A stretch of DNA of 54,900 bases from an uncultured Alphaproteobacteria bacterium (GTDB taxonomy: Bacteria; Pseudomonadota; Alphaproteobacteria; Micavibrionales; Micavibrionaceae): positions 1 through 54,900 of the forward strand of contig CAMLMM010000005.1 of NCBI GenBank assembly GCA_946481105.1, in the 5' to 3' direction. Of this stretch, positions 48,117 through 54,900 are shown piece by piece (the stretch's first letter is position 1; each line of letters opens with the position of its first letter). The notes beneath the pieces are model-generated. The model searched no databases. It saw nothing but the letters and a program-made list of their open reading frames with translations, and was not told where the DNA came from. The position numbers and the translations under genes were made by a program.

Positions 48117-51100
48117 ACACATTGGATAGCAAAGCTTTACGCAAATTCGCCTGACGCTGCTCATGATAGGTCATGACATCAACAAATTGCCGCTGTAATG
48201 GGTTATATATTTCTTTTTCAACAGGGGTCGTATGATTATCTTTAAGGGCATCATTGCTATCCTCAACGCTGTTAAGAAACTCAAGTGCCTGACGAATATT
48301 GGTATAATGCTCCTCATGCGTCAAGGCGTAGTCGGATACGTTATCCGCATGTCCTGCCCCCCCTGCCCTACCAAAAAGATACGATGTACCATCATCCAGT
48401 TTTTTATCCAGCAGACTGGCAATTTTGCGCAGTTGAAATGTTGTGTTTTCCCGCAGAATTTGCAGGAAACTGCCCAAGCCATAAAAAGCTGCTTCCTGGC
48501 CTTCCGCGCCTCCACGCAATGTTTCGCGCAATACGCTTTCACGGCGTTCGTTCCCGGCAACACTTGGTTGTTCTGGATGGGAAATAACCGGTCCGCTTCC
48601 TGTGGCAGGTGGCGCCACGAAACTGTCTGCCAGATTTATAATATTGATGGTAAATGCCTCATCATAAATTTCACCGTGACCATCATCGCTGCGTATGATC
48701 AAATGTATAAACTGCGTGGCCTCATAATCAATATTACCGGCAACCTGAAGCTGACCGCCTACGATCATGAATTTGCTTCCGGGATTGCTGACCAGTGAAT
48801 AAATATGCGTATCTGCTACGTCCTCATCTACAGAGGACAAAGAACCTACAATTGTGCCAAACGGATCATTTTCAGTGACCTGATTATTGGTTAAGGCAAT
48901 ATCGGTTGGCGTATCATTGGCGTCCAGAATATTAATAGTCACCGTTACTGTACTAAACAACCCGGCTATGTCCTGTACACGGATATCTAATGTATAAGAA
49001 GTAACCATTTCATAATTGGCGGCAGCTACATTGGTTAATATAATAGCGCCAGTCCCTGCATTAATCGCAAATGCCCCAGCTCCTGTTCCCCCGGTAATTG
49101 AATAAGCCAGCACATCACCTGTATCCGGGTCCAGGGCCGTTACAGCCCCTGCCAAAGCACCCAGCGCGCTGTTTTCAACTAGGGAATACGGGCCTGTCAT
49201 GCTATAGACAGGGATTTCGTTGACAGGCGTTACATTTATATTAAATGTTGCTGCCGGAACAGACAAAGCGCCATCTGTAACCGCAAAGGTAAACGCATCA
49301 GATGTTGTTTCTGAATCGTCATGAGTATACTGAATGTACCCATTATCAATATCACCTTGCGTGAAGCTGTCGCCCAACCCCAAAGCCAACCCGGTATTAG
49401 TATTAACCAAAGTGCCATTATTAACTTCGTTAGTAATGGTATATATCAACGCCGAATCCGGTGGCGCATCGATGTCCGATGACGACAACATCGTATTGGT
49501 AATAACAGTAGAGGCTCCCTCATTCAACGTAACACCGGTGTTGGTGTTCAGGACAGGTGCCTCATTCACATCAGCGATATTGATCGTGACGGTCACCGTA
49601 CTAAAAAGCCCACCGGTATCCTGAACACGCAAGTCAAGCGTATACGATGTCGCCAACTCATAATTGGCGGCAGCGGCGTTAGTCAGGTTGATCTGCCCTG
49701 TGGTCGAATTTATAGCGAAAGATCCGGCCCCAGTACCCCCGGTAATACTAAAACTCAATGTATCGCCTGCATCAGGATCACCTGCATGTGCGAAGCCAAC
49801 CGATGCCCCAGTCGAAGAGTTTTCAGCAAGCGTATAAGGCCCGTTGGAAAAATTGGCCAGGATTGGCGCCCCCGTCCATTCGATAATATAAGGCCGATTG
49901 ATCATTATGTTGATGTCATTCCACAGCCCGCTGGTCAGAATTTCCATCCCGTCTTCACCACCGGAATCATTCGGTTCGCTGCCATTCCAGTTGGTATAAA
50001 AACCATTTTGTGCCGATCCGGCAGCGTTACCCAGCCAGAACATCTGGCCTGCCTCTGGCCCGCCATGCCAGAGCCACTGCCCCTCGGCCGCAGCATCACG
50101 CCCGCCCAGCCATGTGCTGGTTGTGATCATACCTGTCAACGTGGCATTCTCGGAAGCCGACGTGCTTGTCGCCAGATATCCGGTAAAGCCATATAAAAGG
50201 CTGGCAGTAGCATTCGATGTTGCTGTAGAAAGGATTGTAGCCGTGCTTATATAGCGATAAAAATTTCCGCTGGTAGCGTTGTACACCAGGTTAAGAGTAG
50301 GGTTGGCAAAAAATACCTGCTGTTCCGGCGTAAATGTCGGGGCTTCATTGGCGTTGGTAATATTAATCGTGACATTGCGCGTTGAGGATAGGGGTGTAAA
50401 ACCGTTATCCGTTCCCTGAATGGTCAGGGTATAAACATTCTGGCGTTCATAATTCAATAAAGCCGTGCTGCTGAGCGTAATGGCGCCGCTTGAAGAATTA
50501 ATGGAGAATAAATTATCGGTATTCCCCCCTGTGATGGAATAGGTAACGGTATTCCCCTCAGCATCTGACGATGTCATGGTTCCCAAAGCCGTCCCGGCTG
50601 TTGCCGCTTCGCTGACCGATAAAGGGCCAAGCGCATTCAGGACGGGCGCGGTGTTTTCGGGGACATCCAGAACATTAATGGTGATGGTTTCTGTATCTGA
50701 TAAACTTGGCGTTCCGTTATCCGTTACCTGCACAGTTAACGTATAGCTTGGGGTCACTTCGTAATTCAATGCAGCCGCATTACTGACTGTAATGGCACCG
50801 GTAGACGAATTGATACTGAATACTCCGGCACCAGTCCCGCCTATAATGCTATAGGTAAGAACACTCCCCAGGTCGGGGTCCGTAGCTATGGCCGATCCTA
50901 TCCCGGTTCCATTTGCCGCCGATTCCGAAACATTCAGGGGCCCCGGGATGCCACCTTCGGATACTTCATACACTCTTACATTATCAACACCCCACGCTTC
51001 ATCAGTTACCCCCTGGTTGAGTGTTGAACTGAATCCCAGCTTAATGGTCGATGCTGTGCTTAGAATTCGAAGCTCGTAATGATACGTTTGATCAACCCAT

Positions 51101-52617
51101 CCTCCAAAAACGAAGTTCACATTGCTGGTCGTTGTTTCCTGAACAAGCCAGGATACAGCCCCGCTGCTGCCATCGGCAGGTGAATTGAGAGTGCTTTGTG
51201 ATAAGGATATGTTATAAGCAACCAGGTTATCGATATAAATGTAGAAATTCTCGCCATCCCAGCTGTCGATTTCATACATATCAAAGGAAATGGTCACATA
51301 ATCCTGCATGCCGGACAGGTTATAGGTTTTTGACGTTAGCTGCGCGCCAGCCTCTTGCGAATGCCGTCCCAGAAAATTTGTCAGGATGGATCCGCCATTG
51401 GTGGTCGTGTTATCGCTCCACCCTGTTGCCCCTGATTCAAAATTCTCGGAAGACACTAAAGTCCAGCCACCAAAAACGGGGGCTTCATTCACGGGTGTAA
51501 TTGTGTAATTAAAAGCAGCCGAGGCTGTCGTCGCCAGACCGTCACTGACCGTGACTTCAAAGTAATCGAATGTCGTTTCCGACCCGTCATGGGTATAGGT
51601 AATGTAACCGTTATTGATATCCGCCTGCGTGAATGTGCCATTCAATCCGATGGTCAACCCGGTATTTGTATTCGTCAATGTTCCGCGGTCTACCGCATTC
51701 GTCACTGTATATAATAACGTTGAATCAGTATTATCGGCATCCGTAGCCGCCAGCATCGCGCTGATTATTACCTGCGCGGACCCTTCTGCCACTGTGCCGC
51801 CTGTGTTCGCTGAAATAGTCGGGGCTGTGTTGGTAATGCTTAAGCCCCATTTATTGGCCAGATAATTTTCAACGTCATGTCGTTCATCGGATGTCAACGC
51901 GCGGTTATAAATCACAAGTTCGGCGATATCGCCCTGCAGAAAATCGCCGCTGGTTGAATCATCGCCAACATAAACTCCGGTCGTAGTAATGCGCGCCCCG
52001 GTCGTGGCGGTAATGACGTTCGTACCGTTTATATTGACGCTGCCGCTGGTCCCCGCCTGAACGATATCCGCCAGGGTATACGCGCTGGCCGTATAATTAA
52101 CCGTTGAATTATAAAATGACCCGTTCAAATAATAATTATATTTATTTGGCCCGGATCCGTCATTCAAATATAATCCGTTACGGCTGCCCGGTCCTTCAAT
52201 TTCAAAAACATTGGCGCGCCCGCTGGTTGTCGTGCGCTGATACACGACAAAAGCTGAGTAGTTGCTCCCGGCGATTGTCGCCGCCACATTGGATAATCTG
52301 TCATCCACGCCATCAAACTTCAGGACATTTTTGCCATTTAATGTATCAACCCCGTATTGTGGCATGGCCGACCCGGCACTCGTGACATTGTAATTGCTGC
52401 TGCTTTTATCGACCCAGGTGCCCACTGTTCCAGCAAAACCATTATTGGCCCCACCCGTTCCTGTAGCGGCACTGTCCCCATCAGCATCAAGAATGGTGGT
52501 GTTATCTGCTGCGTCGAGCCAGAGCACGTTACCTGTCAAAGCAGGTAACGAAGCATCCAGCATAAGACGTTTCTCCAGCGTCAGGAGCCGCAGTTTTTTA
52601 TAATTAATCCCGCTCAT
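48115..52617 (-). CDS. Large secreted adhesin-like protein with LEPR-XLL-like N-terminus, cadherin-type repeats and a C-type-lectin-like domain
   Basis: A 1500-residue modular protein. The N-terminus has no Sec signal but LRLLTLEKRLMLDASL (9-24), a form of the LEPR-XLL motif that begins many giant surface proteins. Then: LamG/concanavalin-like domain 25-260; a CSPG/cadherin-like repeat 262-380; a jelly-roll-like domain 380-553 (NFESGATGWSDN); two cadherin-type repeats 556-758; a C-type-lectin-like domain about 760-920 (WLGGRDAAAEGQWLWHGG, later NWNGSEPNDSGGEDG); three or four further cadherin/CSPG-type repeats 920-1326; and a charged, helical non-repeat tail 1330-1500. RTX nonapeptides are not seen. 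It lies downstream of the metalloprotease-HlyD gene, probably its processing/export partner. Start at 52617 has no ribosome site but TATAAT lies 9 bases upstream. Confidence 0.88.
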   Translation of the reverse strand: MSGINYKKLRLLTLEKRLMLDASLPALTGNVLWLDAADNTTILDADGDSAATGTGGANNGFAGTVGTWVDKSSSNYNVTSAGSAMPQYGVDTLNGKNVLKFDGVDDRLSNVAATIAGSNYSAFVVYQRTTTSGRANVFEIEGPGSRNGLYLNDGSGPNKYNYYLNGSFYNSTVNYTASAYTLADIVQAGTSGSVNINGTNVITATTGARITTTGVYVGDDSTSGDFLQGDIAELVIYNRALTSDERHDVENYLANKWGLSITNTAPTISANTGGTVAEGSAQVIISAMLAATDADNTDSTLLYTVTNAVDRGTLTNTNTGLTIGLNGTFTQADINNGYITYTHDGSETTFDYFEVTVSDGLATTASAAFNYTITPVNEAPVFGGWTLVSSENFESGATGWSDNTTTNGGSILTNFLGRHSQEAGAQLTSKTYNLSGMQDYVTISFDMYEIDSWDGENFYIYIDNLVAYNISLSQSTLNSPADGSSGAVSWLVQETTTSNVNFVFGGWVDQTYHYELRILSTASTIKLGFSSTLNQGVTDEAWGVDNVRVYEVSEGGIPGPLNVSESAANGTGIGSAIATDPDLGSVLTYSIIGGTGAGVFSINSSTGAITVSNAAALNYEVTPSYTLTVQVTDNGTPSLSDTETITINVLDVPENTAPVLNALGPLSVSEAATAGTALGTMTSSDAEGNTVTYSITGGNTDNLFSINSSSGAITLSSTALLNYERQNVYTLTIQGTDNGFTPLSSTRNVTINITNANEAPTFTPEQQVFFANPTLNLVYNATSGNFYRYISTATILSTATSNATASLLYGFTGYLATSTSASENATLTGMITTSTWLGGRDAAAEGQWLWHGGPEAGQMFWLGNAAGSAQNGFYTNWNGSEPNDSGGEDGMEILTSGLWNDINIMINRPYIIEWTGAPILANFSNGPYTLAENSSTGASVGFAHAGDPDAGDTLSFSITGGTGAGSFAINSTTGQINLTNAAAANYELATSYTLDLRVQDTGGLFSTVTVTINIADVNEAPVLNTNTGVTLNEGASTVITNTMLSSSDIDAPPDSALIYTITNEVNNGTLVNTNTGLALGLGDSFTQGDIDNGYIQYTHDDSETTSDAFTFAVTDGALSVPAATFNINVTPVNEIPVYSMTGPYSLVENSALGALAGAVTALDPDTGDVLAYSITGGTGAGAFAINAGTGAIILTNVAAANYEMVTSYTLDIRVQDIAGLFSTVTVTINILDANDTPTDIALTNNQVTENDPFGTIVGSLSSVDEDVADTHIYSLVSNPGSKFMIVGGQLQVAGNIDYEATQFIHLIIRSDDGHGEIYDEAFTINIINLADSFVAPPATGSGPVISHPEQPSVAGNERRESVLRETLRGGAEGQEAAFYGLGSFLQILRENTTFQLRKIASLLDKKLDDGTSYLFGRAGGAGHADNVSDYALTHEEHYTNIRQALEFLNSVEDSNDALKDNHTTPVEKEIYNPLQRQFVDVMTYHEQRQANLRKALLSNV

Positions 52618-52666
52618 GTGTTATAATTATAAAACAAAATAATTAATCTTTTTTAGTAATTTTGAT

Positions 52667-54787
52667 TTAATTCAGCCCTAATTCCCGGAAGAATAGCCCC
52701 GCCGCATCGCGGAAAAATTCATAAAGCGGGCTTGTATAGCTGCCTGTAATACGGATGGTGCCGGAAAGTACCGTATTATCAAGACTTTCTGTTTTATTTT
52801 CCGGCAGAAGCGAAATACGGGTAATTGCCTGTATGGGCTTGAGCGCATGCCCCTGAGCTGGATCAATCTCACTCTTTATCGGCCCGCCAAAAGGGGAACC
52901 AAGCTGGGCCCAGGGTAATATCTCTATATTTGCCGGATCAATTGTCTCTACTTTAAGGGGAATGGATGTCAGGGGGGCGGCATGCGGAATGAATTTAGCT
53001 GAATTCCCTACAACAATGCGCTCAATGTCTTCATCAAGCCCATATGCCGTCACCCGACTCGCCTGGGTATTAACAATACGCGCCAGCAAATCTCCTTCCC
53101 GTACCATATCACCTGCATGAAGATTCAGCATCATATCCCGTACCATTCCCGCGAACGGCGCCTGAACTATCAGTTCATCCCGTTTTCTTCCCAGTTCTGT
53201 CAATTTTTCACGGGCTGCATGTATCTGATCCTGAATACTTGCCGAATCCTGCCCTTGCGCCCCGGCCAAAATCTGCTGCAACTGCGACTCTAATTTTTTT
53301 AATTTCTGCCCTGCTAATTTATAGTCTTGTTCCAGCTTCGGCGATTGTAATACTAGTATAACATCTCCGGCCTGTACCTTGTCCCCCTCTTTAACAAGAA
53401 TTTCCACGATCTCAGATGGGGTTGATGGATATACGGACTGATATTCCGCAGCATGCAGAATTCCTGGAATTGCGACAGTCCGGTTTAACGGCAAAATAAA
53501 GCAGAGACTGATAGCCGCCACTGCCAAAATTACCCGCCGCCCGCGTGGGCGTTGCCAGATATCCTGGCGTCGGCTCCACCAGATACAGATTTCAGAAAGA
53601 ACGGGCAATGCGATAAAATAGGCTATCTCTATCAGGAACAGAATAAGGCCTAAGGGCTTAAAGAATACATGGTAGACCAGCAGGGCAATCCCGGTGAACA
53701 GGAAAAACCGGTAAATCAGCAGCAGATAGCCAAAGATAACCAGAAAATTCTGTGTGCGGACATTCAGAAATTCAGACGCATCATCGGGCAGTGAAAAGAG
53801 TACTCGGCGTATATGCCATCGGGCAAAATTACAGGCGCGTGCCTGCAGGTTTTCCAGTCCGGTCATGTCGGACAGCATATAATAGCCATCAAATCGCATC
53901 AGGGGATTAAGATTCACGAGGAGCGAAGAAACCAGTGCGACGCAAACAACCATAAAAGACAATGTCTGTAATGTACTTCCCGGTGTGGCTATGTTCCACA
54001 GCATCAGGAAAACCGCTGCCAGGCAGAGTTCCGCCCGTATACCTGCCATCCCGATAGCCAGACGGTCATGCCGCGAAGACAACGACCAGGCACCGGTAGT
54101 TTCAGTATACAAAACCGGATACATCACAATAAACGCAATACCCATATGCGGCACAGGAATTTTATACTTTGTCGCCGTATAGGCATGCCCCAGCTCATGG
54201 ACTATCTTTACAAATCCCAATATCAACAATATCTGGATTACGCCCTCAAACGTGGCCAGCCCTGTAAAAGTGTGAAAAAATTCATCTGCGCGCGGTAACA
54301 TCAGAATAACACCAAGCGCCAGTAGGCCCATCATGCACGTAAAGAATTTTTGCCCCAGCACCCACGCTACATGGGGGTATGTTTTGTCGAGAAAAGCCTG
54401 GGAGCGAAATAAAGGAACAGTGAAAAATAAGTAACTATGAACAACTTTCTTCAGGAAGCCGGAACCACACTGCTCCGGCACGATACGCTGATCTTTTAGA
54501 ACGACCAGACCGTTCCTTTGCAGAAAGCTGACCAGCTCGGCAATATCGTCCATATCGATTTTCAAAAGCGTTTCAGATTCGACTTTTTGCTTTAACTCAT
54601 ACGCGGTAGAACAGAATACAAACCGCGCCAGGCATTCAAATTCAGCCCAGTTGAGACGATAATAAGTATTAGCGATCGGGTCATGCAATGTCCGCGTTGG
54701 CTCTCCTGTCCCCGTGGCTGCATCTCCCTGATATAATTTGAGATAGGGATGCAATACCGGAAGACGGAAGTCTGACTGCGCCGCCAT
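52667..54787 (-). CDS. M50 membrane metalloprotease fused to a HlyD-like adaptor, with PqqD-like N-terminus
   Basis: A 706-residue fusion. Residues about 15-105 resemble a PqqD-type winged helix (NTYYRLNWAEFECLARF, then LVSFLQRNGLVVL), the fold that in RiPP systems binds leader peptides. Residues 110-435 hold many transmembrane helices with the M50 zinc site HELGH (197-201) and the second motif NPLMRFDGYY (294-303). Residues 440-706 are a periplasmic lipoyl/HlyD domain with a coiled coil (QDYKLAGQKLKKLESQLQQI and following). This plan matches the peptide zinc metalloprotease/HlyD group found with large LEPR-XLL proteins. Proposed job: recognise, cleave and export the adhesin; inferred. Confidence 0.85.
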   Translation of the reverse strand: MAAQSDFRLPVLHPYLKLYQGDAATGTGEPTRTLHDPIANTYYRLNWAEFECLARFVFCSTAYELKQKVESETLLKIDMDDIAELVSFLQRNGLVVLKDQRIVPEQCGSGFLKKVVHSYLFFTVPLFRSQAFLDKTYPHVAWVLGQKFFTCMMGLLALGVILMLPRADEFFHTFTGLATFEGVIQILLILGFVKIVHELGHAYTATKYKIPVPHMGIAFIVMYPVLYTETTGAWSLSSRHDRLAIGMAGIRAELCLAAVFLMLWNIATPGSTLQTLSFMVVCVALVSSLLVNLNPLMRFDGYYMLSDMTGLENLQARACNFARWHIRRVLFSLPDDASEFLNVRTQNFLVIFGYLLLIYRFFLFTGIALLVYHVFFKPLGLILFLIEIAYFIALPVLSEICIWWSRRQDIWQRPRGRRVILAVAAISLCFILPLNRTVAIPGILHAAEYQSVYPSTPSEIVEILVKEGDKVQAGDVILVLQSPKLEQDYKLAGQKLKKLESQLQQILAGAQGQDSASIQDQIHAAREKLTELGRKRDELIVQAPFAGMVRDMMLNLHAGDMVREGDLLARIVNTQASRVTAYGLDEDIERIVVGNSAKFIPHAAPLTSIPLKVETIDPANIEILPWAQLGSPFGGPIKSEIDPAQGHALKPIQAITRISLLPENKTESLDNTVLSGTIRITGSYTSPLYEFFRDAAGLFFRELGLN

Positions 54788-54788
54788 G

Positions 54789-54900
54789 CTACAAACCTGT
54801 CAACTGGCGTATAGCCAATACCGGACGGCGTAAAAATGCATAAGACAAAAATGTCCAGTTGCCATCAAAGCTGAGCTCAATGTAATCGCCTGCGTAGAGA
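54789..54900 (-). CDS. C-terminal end of an upstream gene, probably a HlyD-family adaptor (partial)
   Basis: On the minus strand a frame open to the window end reads AGDYIELSFDGNWTFLSYAF, ending IRQLTGL and a TAG 1 base before the metalloprotease ATG. About 36 codons are visible. The segment looks like the last beta strands of a HlyD-type periplasmic adaptor, fitting an export operon, but it is too short for a firm call. Confidence 0.5.
   Translation of the reverse strand, partial: LYAGDYIELSFDGNWTFLSYAFLRRPVLAIRQLTGL

Noticed and set aside
48640..51840. Repeated DNA that could be taken for a repeat array
   Set aside because: The repeats are about 300 bases, diverged and in frame; they are cadherin-type protein repeats, not CRISPR or mobile DNA.

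Overview
The window reads as a moderately AT-rich chromosome segment of a facultatively anaerobic Gram-negative bacterium. Alphaproteobacteria is the best guess. The reasons are a general-stress ECF sigma factor with GGAAC-N16/17-NGTT (EcfG-type) promoters in front of neighbouring envelope/stress genes, a MoaC-MoaB fusion, and a respiratory nar cluster with the oxygen-independent ubiquinone genes ubiTUV. Genus cannot be fixed from the sequence alone. The first ~436 bases are clearly more GC-rich than the rest and encode the end of a thioredoxin-reductase-like flavoprotein, so a compositional boundary lies near 440.

Layout. (1) 0.5-5.7 kb: an operon of a short-chain dehydrogenase, an RND adaptor and an RND pump behind a promoter overlapped by a palindromic operator. 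(2) 5.8-11.4 kb: molybdenum cofactor genes: a MoeB/rhodanese protein on +, and on - moaA, moaC-moaB fusion, moaD, moaE, mobA, an unknown gene and a TSUP exporter, behind an FNR/DNR-type box and a Moco-riboswitch-like leader. (3) 11.4-25 kb: a DNR-like regulator, then on - the operon narK1-narK2-narG-narH-(56-aa ORF)-narJ-narI-ppiC-nnrS, and a second Crp/Fnr regulator with a C-terminal cysteine cluster. (4) 25-31.7 kb: moeA, ubiT-ubiU-ubiV and anaerobic ribonucleotide reductase nrdD-nrdG. Five TTGAY-N4-RTCAA boxes sit in front of these units, so 5.8-31.7 kb looks like one anaerobic programme: nitrate respiration, its cofactor, quinone made without O2, and deoxynucleotides made without O2.

(5) 31.9-36.9 kb: two small zinc-ribbon proteins and a second RND adaptor/pump pair. 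(6) 36.9-48.1 kb: a general-stress/envelope block with EF-hand proteins, a peptidoglycan-binding protein, lipoproteins, OmpA-like, DUF1328, DUF883/YqjD, PRC-barrel, CsbD and DUF892 proteins, several peptides under 60 aa, and the regulators: a CHASE3-PAS hybrid histidine kinase, an ECF sigma factor and an OmpR-type response regulator. Seven EcfG-type promoter matches tie much of the block to one sigma factor. (7) 48.1-54.9 kb: a 1500-aa secreted adhesin-like protein with an N-terminal LEPR-XLL-like motif, cadherin-type repeats, a LamG-like domain and a C-type-lectin-like domain. It is encoded downstream of a membrane metalloprotease (HELGH) fused to a HlyD-like adaptor with a PqqD-like N-terminus, and of the end of another gene. 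This looks like a dedicated leader-recognition/cleavage/export system and is the most interesting candidate for undescribed biology here. No rRNA, tRNA, CRISPR array, prophage or transposase was found.
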